Notes: generated from the sequence alone by a model not told the origin. 64,000 bases of DNA from Nelumbo lutea (GCA_022828595.1 JAKGHH010000007.1:37882356-37946355); one strand, 5' to 3'; shown: positions 32,363-46,109, counted from the stretch's first letter. Numbers and translations: made by a program.

Positions 32363-34532
32363 CCGGAGCCCATGCAATGCATGGGATGGGGCACTCCTCC
32401 TTATCTCTTGCCCCCATAAGTCAAGACACTATTCCATCCCCGCCTCGACCCCAGTGGTGGGGTGGGTTCAGGCGAGGCACCCGTTCCTTGTCAAGGATGG
32501 GGAATCTCCAAATCTTCCCCACCTTGAGGCAACCACCTAAAAAAATCTAATTTATGGATATTTTATAAGTAGGATTATGGGAATTTGGGGGTATTTTAGG
32601 AATTAGATTATGATAATTTGGAGATATTTTATAAATGAAATTATGGGATCCTAGAATTATAAGAATAATGAGAAAATTTTATAGATATTTTAAAAATAAA
32701 TATTAAATCATTAGATATTATACTAATTTACCATTGGGTTCGAGGAATTATATGCGAACCCCATCCCTAATTTGTGGCAAAAATATTTTCCTTGTCCCCA
32801 CCCCGTCTTTGCCTTGTCCAATGTTTAAGATTTGAAAAAACTCACCCCATTCGAGGAGGGACAAGGTAGGGCCCCGATTTTATAGGAAAATTGTCATCCC
32901 TACAATTCTAATAATTTCCTATAACTAATTTATTAACAATAAATTAAATAACAATAAAATATTGTAATATTTTATGATAATTCCCAAAAAATTATTGAAA
33001 TTGCTATTGGTTAGTAGTAATGTGTAGTAAATTAATTATTTACAATATAAAAAATTAATGGAAATTATTCACATTTTAAACCTAAATTATTTATTATTAA
33101 TCAAAGTAAATGTAATTATAGCAAATTAATGTAACTATGGTAAATTACATTAATTTTAATTAAAAGTAAACCATTTGTTGTTAATTAATGTAAAACCAGG
33201 TATGGTCGAAGTGAACAAGTAGTCTAGATTGGTGTGGAAAGATTTAATAATTTTCCTAAATTATTTAATACATATTTATTGAAATAATAATAATGGATTG
33301 TTACTTAAATAATTAAGAAACAATTTTTGATAGATTAATTTCCAAATTTAATTTTCCTAAATTGTATAATAATTATTTAGTTAAATAATAATGGATTATT
33401 ATTTAAATAGTTCTGGAGAATTTTTCATATATTAATTTCTTAATTTTTTAATTACTCATTTATAAAATAATTATGGACTATTACATAAAGAGTTTCCCTA
33501 AATTATTTGATAATTGTTAACTATAATTGTTGATTTTATAGAAGTTAGTAAATTACACTAATTTGTAATATCTTTTATCAATAAATAATTATTGTAAAAA
33601 TTTATTAAATTAAAATAATTAATGTAAATTACGCTAAACATTGAAATTTTGAACATTTATTGATAACCCAAAATTATCAAATAATGGATTGCTCATTAAG
33701 TTTTGGTAGATTATTAAATTATTTAATATTTGTCAAATAATGGATTATTTCTTAAATAATTATTTCATAATTTTTGGTAAAATATTTTCCAAAAATTTTT
33801 ATTAATTTTCATAACTAATGGATTACTTAACAATATATTATTTATATATATTATTTAATAATAATGGAAGATGCCATGAATATATAGAAAACAAAGAATT
33901 CCCCTTATTCCACTCTCTTTGCTTGAAATCACGTTTATAGATATAAATATTGTTTGATTTGGAAAGCCAAATCTTAATAAATTATGACCCTATTTTTAAA
34001 GGAAAGTGAAGAGAATAGAGGGGAATTAGAGATAGAAGTGAAGGAGAAGACAAAACAAATATTGAGATGATTAAGGAGAGAAGTTAGATTGTTATAGAAA
34101 GTGAGAGATGCGACTTGTGTGGGGGGACAGAGAGAACCCAATGGGAAGGGAGAGGCAAGGTTCAAAGTATTGACACGTATCGGCCCATACCGGTTGATAC
34201 ATATTGTGCCGGTGGCTTCCCGATACGCCTCTACAGGGGTTGTATCGGGTCAGCCACTGGTTCAGAGGGTAATTAGGCCTTAAACTAGCCCTTTTGAACT
34301 GATTTTGAAAAAACAAAGTAAAACATAAAACAAAGCACCGACACAGGTCGATATGCTGGTAGGGCGTATAAGCCCATGTCAATATTTAGAACCTTAGGGA
34401 GAGGAATGAAGATAGATGGCGTTGAGATGGTAAAGTGGGAGTGATGGGAAGGGGGAGAGGAGAGAGTCAAGGAGAATTTAGGGCTGAGGTAATGGAGCAA
34501 GGAGAAGCAAGGTGACATGGATCGTCTTGGCC
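31271..34532. other. Non-coding AT-rich block with dispersed-repeat debris
   Basis: Contains an AC microsatellite (32331-32359) and a GGGATGG/CATCCC repeat (about 32360-32905). It also has an AT-rich stretch and, at 33990-34530, GGAGAG-rich sequence resembling the reverse complement of 51640-51760 (the outer side of a Helitron). MITE-like GGTTTGGTT words lie at 32170-32300. No genes. Confidence 0.5.
32331..32359. repeat. AC microsatellite
   Basis: An uninterrupted run of about 14 AC units. Confidence 0.95.
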
Positions 34533-34560
34533 CCCCGCTAGTATATATATACTAGCGGGG
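34533..34560. repeat. 28-bp perfect palindrome: two Helitron-type 3' ends face to face
   Basis: CCCCGCTAGTATAT and its exact reverse complement meet at 34546/34547. Each arm contains CCCGCTAG, the same terminus that ends the plus-strand Helitron at 42307. The minus-strand copy is followed by the expected GGGGACCTGTGTGATGCA. The plus-strand arm has no clear hairpin upstream. Confidence 0.75.
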
Positions 34561-36148
34561 ACCTGTGTGATGCAGAGTTTTGTTAAGAAAAAGCTAAACA
34601 ATAGAAATACATAAGAGTATATAATTATTTTATATTTTAACTTTTTAATAACCAATTTAATCAAACTTGACATGATCCAATTTGGTTAGTTTTCTAGTAT
34701 TTCTAATTGGCTTTGGTTCAACAATTTTCTAACCCGATGAGGTTAGGTCAGTTTTATTTTGGCCATTTGAAAATTGACCAAAATTGAACCGACCCAATCA
34801 TATATATATATATATATATATATAATTTTTATGGAAAAGTGAAAAAATTCCTATATCTCCTAATCTAAAATATTTTATATCAGAAATTTAATTTTTTTAA
34901 TTTATTTTAAATAATACCACTATAATTTATTAAATTTAAATTTAGTTTTTAATTTTAAATCTTTTGAACAAACAAACCAAATTGAAAATAAACCCAAACC
35001 GATACAACCTGAGTTGGTGGGTTTTCATTAATGGTCAATCGATTTTGAGCAACAAACTCGTGACTTGACCAGGTCAATTTGGTTGGTGAAACAACCTACA
35101 AACAGAATTGAATAGATCCTTTAACACTCCTAATTTCAACTACATTAATAGTCTAATCTCTAATGAATAATAATAGTTTAATCTCCAATAGTTATTGAAA
35201 TTTTATAGCAAAAATACACAATTATTGAAAATAAAATTATAATGGAAATACAATAGATATCTAATAAAAATATTAATCAATAAATTATAAAAATACATAG
35301 TTACTAAAAATAAATTTATAACAAAAATACAATAAATTAAACTTTACAAGTTAAATAATAGTTGTTTAATGTCCAATAATGATTGACACTTTTCTGTTAA
35401 ATAACAAAATAAAAATGTATTTATAAATAGTTAATGAAAGCATATTATATAATTACTAAAATTACAATAAATATTAATTTTAGTATATATAAATATATAA
35501 TGAATATACACTATTATTGAAAAATTATTACTAATAAATATTAATTTTTAGTTATTTTCTATAATTATTAATTGATATAAATGAAATTAGTTATTTACAA
35601 TATTATTTAATTATTTAAATAATATTTTATTTAAAATTTTAAGATACTAATTATTTATTGAATTTAATGACCCATACAATTATAATTAGTACTATTATTA
35701 TATAATTCGTTATTAATTTTGTAAAATATTAAACTATTATTAATATGAATAATATAAAATCTATTACAATTGCTTTTCTACTTTTATACAAAATTTTAAA
35801 ATAATTACACAATTTCATTATTTTAACTATTTAAAAATTATTTGTGTTAAATATTTTGTTATTTAAATATTTAAATAATATCTAAAATATATAAAAAATT
35901 TCATTATTAGAATATTATTTATTTTAAAATTCATTACATAATATTAATTATTTTTTATATAATTATTTAGCTATTTTTAATGTTATGTTATTAAAGATAT
36001 TAGTTTTTGATATATTAAAATAATGTTTTATTTTAATGTTAATTTTTATTGTTTGAATAACGTTTAATTTGAATAATTTGTAAAATTATAATTTATATTG
36101 TTACTAGATAATTTCATGATGAATTTAAAAAAATAGAATTATTAATAA
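34552..36148 (-). mobile_element. Outer Helitron, 3' part (interrupted)
   Basis: The 3' terminus on the minus strand is CTAG at 34552-34555, with GGGACCTGTGTGATGCAGAG inward (a decayed hairpin). TTTTGTTAAGAAAAAGCTAAACAATAGAA and the AT-rich body follow, as in the copy at 37213. It stops abruptly at AATTATTAATAA (36148), where another Helitron end begins. The missing 5' continuation appears at about 39531. No Rep/helicase coding, so non-autonomous. Confidence 0.7.
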
Positions 36149-36220
36149 CTAGTAGGGACCTATACAATGCACAAGCTTTGTTAAAACAATTTCAAGCAAT
36201 AGAGCTAGGGGTGCAAGTTG

Positions 36221-37210
36221 GGTGTACCCAATTCAAGCCCGACCCAATTCAACCAAAGCTTTTGCATAGGTCGGGTTTGAGTTTTTGAACTTTAAGATGG
36301 GCTTGAGCCAAAAAACCTCGAGCCTAAATTAAACTACATTGGGCTTTAGGTTGAGGCCTTAGGTACTGATCTGATGCAATTATTTAACCAACATGCCCAA
36401 GCCCAAGCCCAAAGCCTAGCCCAAGTAGGAATGGCAACAGAGTGTGATCGAGGTGGGTTATGTAAATTCTAGACTCTACCCACTTAGCAGGTTGGATTTT
36501 GAGAATCCAAACCCTTCTCGTATTCAAGGCAATATATGCCCAAGCCCAAGCCTAGCCTGAGTAGGGATGGCAACTGAGTGGGTTCAGGAGGGTTTTGTAA
36601 ATTCTAAAATCTACCTGCCCAGTGGATTGGATTTCGAGAATCCAAACCCTCCTCATATTCAAGGGTAGGGGTGGGTTGGGTTTAAAACCCGCATCTAATG
36701 TCCTATCATTTCTTGTTATATAAAAGCAATAAATAAGTAAAATAACAAAAATAAACCACAAGATTTCCAATTAATTGATTAAGATGTAAAAGAACACATA
36801 AACTATCAATTATCCTTCACATCTAATTGAAAATATTATTAAATTCAACGCCTAATACATAAAGTTTATATGTTTTCCAATAATATGCAGGTTGAGAGGG
36901 TCAGGTTTAGCCTAATACCATACCCTACCCATAGCATACGGGTTATAGAATCCCGAAACCTGACTTGCCCCAAAACCCATCCTTCAAATAAAAAGAAAGA
37001 AACCCACCCCGTCAAGGTGGGTATGGGTGAATACCCATTGGGTAAGGTAGAAATTTCTATCCCTAAACCCAAGATGCTTTGTTAAGGTTTAGTTGGGCCT
37101 AGGCTGGTAAACTCAGGTTTAACCTTGAATTGCGCCAAGCTTGAGCTTGAGGTTTGAGGCTTAGGATTGGATTGACCCTCAACACGACCCAACCCACTCA
37201 AGTTGCACCT
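36221..37210. mobile_element. MITE with GGTGCAAGTTGGG ends, inside the Helitron composite
   Basis: Left end AGGGGTGCAAGTTGGGTG. Right end reverse complemented is TTAGGTGCAACTTGAGTGGG. Within it a second, GTAGGGATGGCAAC-type repeat runs from about 36562 to 37068 (closing with TTTCTATCCCTAA), so one MITE appears inserted in another. The AGCCCAAGCCTAGCC region is partly duplicated (36410-36440 and 36540-36560). Confidence 0.6.
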
Positions 37211-37220
37211 AATAGGGACC

Positions 37221-37237
37221 CCCGTGCGATGCACGGG
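37221..37237 (-). terminator. Helitron 3' hairpin
   Basis: CCCGTGC GAT GCACGGG, 7-bp arms with a 3-nt loop, followed inward by CTTTG. This is the hairpin expected about 10 nt from the CTRR end of a Helitron. Here the CTAG terminus has decayed to TTAG on the minus strand. It is a transposition (not a transcription) terminator. Confidence 0.75.
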
Positions 37238-39469
37238 CTTTGGGAAGAGAAAACTAAACTAAATAATAAAAAATGCATAAAAGTAAACAATTTTTATATT
37301 TCAATCATTTAAAAAATTAATAATTAGTTATATTTTATATACTACTTTCAATATTTTTTTACAATACAAAAAATAACAATAATTAATTTCAGCTAGGTTG
37401 TTCATCAAACTGGTGAAACCAACCAACACGGCCCAACTTGACTCAAGTTAGTCGGTTTTTTAGTATTTCTCGTGGATTCGATTCAGCAATTTCCCAACCT
37501 AACCATGTCAGGTCAATTTTAGTTTGGCCACTTGTAAATCGACAAAAGCCAAACTAACCATATATATATTTTAAATATGAAAAATTAGAAAGTTTTCCAT
37601 ATTCCTTAGTCTAAAATGTTTTATATTGTAAATTAAATTTTTTTCAATAATATCACTATAATTTTTAATTTTAATTTATTAAGTTTAAATCTTTTGAACC
37701 AATCATTGACACAAACCAATATAACCCAAGTTGGTTGGTTTTCACTAATGGTTGGTTGCTTTCAGGTGACCAACTCTCCAACCCGGCCAAGTCAATTTGA
37801 TTGGTCAAACAACATACAACTGAATCGAACCAAACCATGAACACTCCTAATTTTAGCTAAACTAATAGTTTAATCTCCAATAATTATGGAAAATTTTCTA
37901 TTACATAAAAAAATAGGTTTATACATAATTATTGAAAATAAATTTATCACAAAAATACAATAAATAATTACTAAAAATAAAATAAAATATAAATTTTAAT
38001 ATATACAAATATATATTAAGATTTTAAAATTATTATTAATAAATAACAATTTTCTGAAAGTTATTTTCTAGAATTATTAATTGATATAAGTGAAATAATG
38101 TTTTGGTTATTAGTACATTAATAATTACAATTATTATTATATTTTTAATATATATTAAAAACATTTTTTTGAAAGTAATAACCTATTTTTGTTAGTTGAA
38201 GGCTTCAATACCTCAAAAGTATTTAATATATTTTTTTATTATTTCAATCATATTAAAAAAAATTAAATTATTTATATTTTATATTCTTATTATCATATAT
38301 TATTAAATATATTATAATTATTTTGTGTTTTTGATAAAAATTTTAAGGTTATTACGTAGTTTATTTATTTAATCTATTTTTTTGTTTTTAAAAAATATTT
38401 AAAATATGTTTTAGTTATTAATTATTTAATATTTAAAATTAGTTATTTACAATATTATTTATCTATTTAAGTAAGATCGTTATTTATTTATTTCAATATT
38501 ACTTATTTGTTGAATTTCATAATCCATAAAATTATAAGTTATACTATTATTACATATTTTTGTTATTAATTTTTGAAAAAATATAAAATTATTATTAATT
38601 CAAATATTATGAAATCTATTATAATTATTTTCTTCTTTTAATAAAATTACTAAATTTCTTACATATTTTTGTTATTTTAACTATTTAAAATTTAGTTGTT
38701 TAAATATTTTCATTATTTAAAGTATTTAGTTATTTAAATATTTAAATAAAATGTAAAATATTCAAAACTGTCATTATTTAAATTTTATTTATTTTAGAGT
38801 TATTACATATATTAAATATTTTGTTATATAATATTTGTCTATTTTTAATATTTTGTTATTTATAATAATTATTTATTAACTTTTTTAATTTTAAGTTTTT
38901 ATCATTTGAATAATATTTAAATTGAACAATTCATAAAATTATAATTTATATTTCTAGTACATTATTTCGTTATGAATTTCATAAAAGTATAAAATTATTA
39001 ATAATATGAATATTATTAAATCTATGATAATTTTATGTATGTTTAATATATTTTTTAAATTTATTACATAATTTCATTATAACATTTAAATAATTCTTAA
39101 ATTTTGTAATTCAAACTTTCTTTTGTTAGATATAGATGAAAAGTGGAGGATATGATAAATAGGAATTAGAGAAAAATTAGGAGAGAAACTCTCTACTAAC
39201 TTAGAGAGAGTTTAGGGGATAATTAGGAATTATATTTAATTTTAGATATATATAGAAATTATAGATAATTTAGGAGAAAGTGGGGGATAGTGATGACACT
39301 TGGCTAGATTATATTATATTTTGGTAGAGAGATTTTAGGAATAGTTTTAAGAAGAGATATCCAAAGGGATAAACATAGAGGAAAGAGGGGTGTGCCATGC
39401 ATGATGAGGTGTCATTATGAGAGAGGGAGAGGAGGGAGCAAGGAAGGGTAAAATGAGAGGGGCTGAGAG

Positions 39470-39471
<2 letters not shown>

Positions 39472-39530
<59 letters not shown>
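39472..39530. repeat. TA/TG/TATG compound microsatellite at a Helitron junction
   Basis: A TA run of about 12 units, then TG units, then TATG units. It marks the join between the 5' end of the inner Helitron and the resumed outer Helitron. Confidence 0.85.
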
Positions 39531-39531
<1 letters not shown>

Positions 39532-39945
39532 ATATGAATATTATTAAATATATTAAATATATATATATATTATATGAATATTATTAAATATATTATAACT
39601 AATTTTTGTGTTTTGAATAAATATTTTAAAGTTAGTATATAATTTCGTTATAATATTTAAATAATTATAAATTTTTTTTAATTGAAACTGTCTTTAGATA
39701 GATGTAGATAAAAAGTGGAGGAGAGGATAAATAGGAATTAGAGATAGTTTATGAGAGAATCTCTTAAATTAGAAACAATTTAGGAGAAAGTGGGGGAAAA
39801 TGGTGTCATTTAACTAAACATTAGAAAAACAAATCCCTTCCTTATGGTTGTTAGAAATAGTTAAGTGTATAATATTTTCTTATTGGTTTAATAGGTAATT
39901 ATGTGGAACTAAAAATAAAAAAATAAAAAAAACAAGAAATTAGGA
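39531..39945 (-). mobile_element. Outer Helitron, resumed 5' part
   Basis: GAATATTATTAAATATATTA, TAAATATTTTAAAGTTAGTA, ATAGATGTAGATAAAAAGTG and GGAGAAAGTGGGGGAAAATG appear in order, then AACATTAGAAAAACAAATC and TTGTTAGAAATAG. These correspond to the part absent right of 36148, and they match the reverse complement of 49985-50290 in the intact-looking copy. Confidence 0.65.
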
Positions 39946-40929
39946 AGTTTTGAATGGATTTTTATTGGATTCAAGTGGGGTTTATCGTAGTTTATAGGTT
40001 TTCTTTGCTTTGTTTTTTTTCCATTTTCGTTGTTTTAAACTTCCATTAGTTTTTATTTCTCTATAACTCATTGTTGGCTTCATCAAAATTCACTCCAATT
40101 CATTGATCTATATTAACCGGTTTGCAAAATTATAGAAAGAGGAAATAAGAATTAGAAATATGATGCATTTTTAGAACGGCGCAAATAATTATAATGTATT
40201 AGAATTTGACTTTGGAAATTTGCTTAAATCGATTCATATCCATATTTACAAGCTTAAACCCCTGTGTCCCTTGGTTATTCAATAGAAATTTTCACATATG
40301 TTTGTTGTCCCTAAGGCTAATAGGGCATTCAAGGATTTTGCTCTTCGTTACAAAGCAAGAATGCCCACCTCATTTGCCAAAAATCAGTGTTAAGACATAT
40401 CAAAAATAGAGCAACACTGACTGAATAATGTCAACGGCTACCTCTCTGGCTTTGTAACAGAGGTATAATGTCAATGGCTACCTCGTTGGCTTTGTAGCAG
40501 AGCAACACTAGCTAAAATTCAAAAATTACCTGCATCGGCAGTATTAACGGTTACCTCTCCATTCAAAGAGAAGGAAGAAATCGACAAAGATGAAAGAAAA
40601 CGGAAAGGAAAAAGAGTCAATAGTGTTCCTTGAACCCTTGTGCTGTGTTCCTCCTACATGATAAATTGGGATAAGAAAAGAGGGTAAATACGACAACATG
40701 AGAGGACAAGAGGATAAAATGTGGACATGGGCACTTTAGCAAAACTAGATGCAAACTAATTTAAAAAGAGTAAAATAGGTATTTAAAAAAAAATTGATTC
40801 ATCAATTTAGCGTTTCCAGTCTTGATAATTGACAGAGAGGTTTTTGTCAAGTTTTTTAAAAATCTAGGGGAAGTTTTTGTTAAAGTGAAACTATAAGGGA
40901 GGTTTTTATATTTTACCCTAACTATTTCT
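39946..40929. other. Non-coding stretch with a short tandem repeat
   Basis: TAATGTCAACGGCTACCTC and TAATGTCAATGGCTACCTC (about 40426 and 40466) begin a 40-bp unit present twice. No gene. Reading frames here are short and without pattern. Confidence 0.5.
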
Positions 40930-42307
40930 AGTCTCAATATTTCAAAAGCTAAATATCTCAAATAACAAAACATTAAAAATATCTAAATAATTATACAAAA
41001 ATATTTAATATTATGTAATAACATTAAAATAAATAGAATTTAAATAATTAAAATTTTAAATATTTTACATATTATTTAAATAACAAAATATTTAACTTGA
41101 CTATATTATAATTAATATTTAATTATAATAGATTTCATAATAATAATAATTTAATATTTTACAAAATTAATAACGAATTAAGTAATAATAGTACAATTAT
41201 AATTTTACAGATTATTAAATTCAATAAATAAATAACATTTTAAAATTTAAATAACAATATTATTTCAATAACTAAATAATATTGTAAATAGATAATTTCA
41301 CTTATATCAATTCATAATTATAGAAAATAACTTTCAATAAAATTATATTTATTAGTAATAGTGTTACAATAATAGTGTATATTCACTATATATTTATATA
41401 TAATAAATTAATATTTATATTATTTTCAGTAATTATTTATTGTATTTTCGATAAATATGTTTTCAATAATTATTTATAAATATATTTTTGTTTTTTTATT
41501 TAAAATAAAATTGTCAATAATAATTGGAGATTAAAAATTATTATTTAACTTTTGAAATTTAATCATAGTTATTGTAATTTTTTAAATTTATTTTAGTAAT
41601 TATATATTTTTATAATTTATAGATTAATATTTATTAAAGATTACACTATCTATTGACTAATTTAATATATTTTCAGTTTTTATTATATTTTTGTAATTAT
41701 TGTATTTTTATTAGATATCTATTATATTTTCATTATAAATTTATTTTCAATGATTGTGTACTTTTGCTATAAATTTCCAATAATTATTATAGCTTAAACT
41801 ATTGTTATTTATTGCTGTTTCGCCAATCAAATCGACCTAGTCAGGTTGGGAGTCTATCACCCGAAACCGACTGACCATTAGTGAAAACCTACCAATTTGT
41901 ATCGGTTTGGTTTTTTTGTTCAAAAGATTAAAAATTATAAATTTAAATTTCATAAAGTATAGTGATATTATTAAAATAAATTTATGATATAAAATATTTT
42001 AGGATAAGAAATTTGGGAATTTTCCTACATTTCCGTATTAAAAATTAGATATAAAATATAAAATATTATTATATATTTATGGTCGGGTCAATCCAATTTT
42101 GGTTGGTTTACAAATGACCAAACCGAAACTAACCTAACTTTGTCAGTTTGGAAAGTTGCTAAACCTAAGCCAATCGTAAATACTAGAAAACAAACCAACT
42201 CGGATTGGTTGTTAAAAGTTAAAATATAAAACAATTATATACTTTTATGTATTTCTATTGTTTAACTTTTGCTTAACAAAGCCCATGCATCGCATGGGTC
42301 CCGCTAG
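40930..42307 (+). mobile_element. Helitron 3' part, plus strand, with intact terminus
   Basis: The AT-rich body is in the reverse orientation to the copies above. Near the end it reads TTTAACTTTTGCTTAACAAA, then hairpin CCCATGC-ATC-GCATGGG (42282-42298), TCCCG, and CTAG at 42304-42307 followed by T. That is the textbook Helitron 3' end. The 5' side is truncated at about 40930 relative to the copy at 49838-51637. Confidence 0.75.
42282..42298 (+). terminator. Helitron 3' hairpin
   Basis: CCCATGC ATC GCATGGG with 7-bp arms, ending 9 nt before the final G of CTAG. It is a transposition (not a transcription) terminator. It is the best-preserved one in the window. Confidence 0.8.
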
Positions 42308-42369
42308 TAAAATAATAAAACAAAATGTTTTAAGTTTTAACTTTTAGGGTGTGATTTGCGCTTTTTAAT

Positions 42370-42703
42370 TGGGTTAAGGCCATGCTTGGGCGTGCTTAAA
42401 AATAATTGCTTATTAGGGCTGGGACCACACCATTAAGCACTTATTGGTGTTTTGGGAAATAAGCTCAAAATAAGTGATTGTTTTAAAAACGAGGGCTTAT
42501 TGGAGAAGCCCAAAATTCTAACTTTTTTTAAGTGTTTATGCAATAAGCACTTATTTGAATTTTTTCTTTCAAAATGGTCCCCATTTAATTTTTAAAATTC
42601 CCTTTATGCCCTTTAAATGTGAGAAAAGTAGGATTTGGACAATCGATCCTTTCTTCTCCACTATTTCTCCAATCAACATCAAAACTTTCTCCATAGAACA
42701 ATA
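42370..42703. mobile_element. Left part of a MITE with GGCCATGCTTGGG end
   Basis: TTAAGGCCATGCTTGGGCGTG opens a stretch with AATAAGCACTTATT words. Its matching right end (reverse complement TAGGCCATGTTTGGGAGGG) is found only at about 49190-49354. Between them lies the Helitron composite and the gene-fragment block, so the MITE looks split by later insertions. Confidence 0.5.
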
Positions 42704-42952
42704 CTAGTAGGGACCTGTGCGATGCACGGGCTTTGTTAAACAATTTTAGGCAGTAGAGCCAGTGGTGCAAGTTGGGTGTACCCAATTCAAGCCCAACCCG
42801 ATTCAATCAAAGTTTTTTTACAAATTGCGTTTGAGTTTTTAACTTTAAGATCGGTTTGAATCAAAAAAACTCAAGCTTAAACTAAACTCAAATTGGACTT
42901 ATGTTGAGGCCTCATGTACTAATCCGATGCAATTTAAGTTTGTCCAACATTT

Positions 42953-43004
<52 letters not shown>
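42953..43004. repeat. TA microsatellite, about 25 units
   Basis: An uninterrupted AT/TA run inside the copy-2 insertion. The window's longest dinucleotide run. Confidence 0.9.
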
Positions 43005-43007
<3 letters not shown>

Positions 43008-46000
43008 AAAGTGGTGCAATTGGTTGGGTCCAGCCTATTCTTGAAATAAGTAACTTGCACATAGAGTCCTTTCCAAAGAGATTAATACACAACACTACGC
43101 TTAGATTTATTGGATTTGTTGCTAAAATATCGGTATTAAACCCAAAACTCCTGGCAGATAGCTAGTGAACCAAGGAAACAAAAGAATCGTATCAACCTAT
43201 TCTATCTAGAAATTGAGCTACAAAGCTCAAAGCTCAATATGCCCAAGCCCAACCCTAGCCTAAGTAGGGATGGCAACAAAGTGGGCTCGGGGACGGTTTT
43301 GTAAATTCTACTCTACTCGCCTAGCGGGTTGGATTTTGAAAATCCAAACCCTCCCCGTACATGAAAATGCAAAACCGTCCCCATATTCAAGGGTAGGAGT
43401 GGGTTAGGTTTAAAACTTGCATCTAATTTCCTATTATTTCTTTTATATAAAGCAATAAATAAGTAAAATAACATAAATGAACAACAAAATTTCTAACTAT
43501 TTGATTAAGGTGTAAAAATAACACATAAACTATCAATTATCCTTTACATCTAATTCAAATATTATTTAATTCAACACCTAGTATATAAAGTTTATATGCT
43601 TTCCAATAATATATTGGTTAAGGGGGTCAGATTTAGCCTAATATTGTACCCTATCGTAATGTATGGGTTGTAGAATCCCAAAACCCATCCTTCAAACAAA
43701 AAAAACACGCCTTGTCGAGGTGGGTAGGGGTGGATATCCACTGGGTAGGGTAGAAATTGTTATCCCTAAGCTTGAGATGCTTAGTTAAGGTTGAGTTGGG
43801 CCTAGGTTGGTAAACTCAATCTTAACATTGGATTGGACCAAACTTGAGCTTGAGGTTTGAGTCTTAGGATTGGATTGACCCTTAACCCGACCCAACCCAC
43901 TCAAGTTGCACATAACAGGGACCTGTATGATGCATGGGCATTGTTAAGTGAAAGCTAAACAATAAAAGCACATAAAAGTAGACAAGTTTTTTATATTTTA
44001 ACCTTTTAAATAATACATAATTAGTTATATTTATATACATGCACTTTTAATAATTTTTACAATACAAAAATAACAATAATTAATTTCAGTTAGGTTGTTC
44101 ATTAAACTGGAGTCGAGTTGGTCGGTTTCCTAGTATTTCTAGTGGGTTCAAGTTTAGAAAAATTCCAAGAAAACCAGGTCGGGTTAATTAGGGTTTGGCC
44201 ATTTTTAAATCGACAAAAACCAAACTAACCCTACCGGCCATATATTATATTATATTATGTTATGTTATATTATATATAATTTTTAATATGAAAAAGTGAG
44301 AAAATTTTTATATTCCTTAGTCTAAAATATTTTATATTATAAATTTAAGATTTTAATTTACTTTTAATAATACCACTATAAATTTTAAATTTAAATATTT
44401 AAGTTTAAATCTTTTGAACTAACCAACCAAACTGAAAATTGATCCAAACCAATATAACCCAAGTTGGTTGGTTGGTTTTTAGTGACCAACTTCCCAACTT
44501 GGCCAAGTCAATTTGGTTGGCCAAACAACCTACAAATGAATCAAACCAACCCGTGAACACTACTAATTTTAGCTAAAATAATAGTTTAATTTCTAAAAAA
44601 TAACAATAGTCTAATCGCCAATAATTATTGACAATTTTCTATTAAATAATAAAACAAAAAGAGATTTATACATAATTATTGAAAATATATTTATCACAAA
44701 AATTCAATAAATAATTACTAAAAATACAATAAATATAAAATTTAGTATATATAAATATATAATAAATATAGATTAAGATTTTAAAATTATTAATAAATAT
44801 CAATTTTCTGAAAGTTATTTTCTGGAATTATTAATCGGTATAAGTGAAATAATGTTTTTATTATTAGTACATTGATAATTGCAATTATTATTATTATATT
44901 TTTAATATCTATTAAAACCATATTTTCAATGTTATTACCTGTTTTTGTTATTTGAAAGCTTCAACACCTCTAAATTATTTGATATATTTTTCATTATTTC
45001 AGTGATAATATTGAAAAAAAATTAAATTATTTATATTTTATTTTATTATTATTATTTCAGATATTATTAAATATAATATAATTATTTTTGTGTTTTTGAT
45101 AAAATTTTTAAGGTTAGTACATAATTTCTTTATTTAACCTATTTTATTTTTTTAAATATAATTTAACATATGATTTAGTTTTTAATTTTTATATTTAAAG
45201 TATTTAAAGTTAGTTATTTACAATATTATTTTTCTATTTAAATAATATCATTATTTAGTTATTTCAGTATTAATTTTGTAAAATATAAAATTATTATTAA
45301 TTCAAATATTATAAAATCTATTATAATGATTTTCTACTTTTAATAAAATTTTAAAGTTTATTACACAATTTCGTTATTTGAGTATTCAAAATTTAGTTAT
45401 GTTAAATATTTCATTATTTAAAATATTTAGTTATTTAAATATTGAAATAAAATGTAAACTTTTTAATTATTTAAGTTTTATTTATTTTAAAGTTATTACA
45501 CAATATTAAATATTTTTTATATAATATTTGTCTATTTCAATATGTTGTTATTTATAATATTTAGTTATTGAAAATTTTAAATAATATTTTTTTTTATTTT
45601 TTAATTTTTATTATTTGAATAATATTTTAATTGAATAATTCGTAAAGATATTTTTAGTACCAAATTTCTTTATGAATTTCATAAATGTATAAAATTATTA
45701 ATAATACGAATATTATTAAATCTATGATATTTTTGGTGTTTTTAATAAATATTCTAAAGTTATTACATAATTTTATTATAATATTGAAATAATTCTTAGT
45801 TTTTTAATTCAAACTTTCTGTTGATAGATATAGATGAAAAGTGGAGGATATGATAAATAGGAATTAGAGATAACTTAGGAGAGAATCTCTACTAAATTAG
45901 AGATAATTTAGAAGATAAATTGGAATTATAAATGATTTAGGAAAAAGAAGGGGATAGTGGTGCCACTTGGCTAGATTAGATTATATTAGATTTTGGTAGA

Positions 46001-46109
46001 GGGAGACTTTAGGAAGGGATATCCAAAGGATTAACATAAAGGAAAGAGGGTGGGCTAGGCATGATGAGGTGTCTTTATGAGAGAGGAAAAAACTTTAGCT
46101 GTTGGGGGG

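Larger units (their letters stand above)
36149..39480 (-). mobile_element. Helitron-plus-MITE composite, copy 1, nested in the outer Helitron
   Basis: The 3' terminus is CTAG at 36149-36152, then GGGACCTATACAATGCACAAG. A ~1-kb MITE follows (36221-37210). A second Helitron 3' end has the clear hairpin CCCGTGC-GAT-GCACGGG at 37221-37237, and then the AT-rich body. The 5' side has GAATTAGAGAAAAATTAGGAGA, AGGAGAAAGTGGGGGATAGTG and TGAGAGGGGCTGAGAGT at about 39465, ending in a TA/TG/TATG microsatellite. The same composite recurs at 42704-46315. Non-autonomous. Confidence 0.7.

Noticed and set aside
32304..32550. His-Thr repeat frames beside the AC run
   Set aside because: Microsatellite plus a dispersed non-coding repeat.
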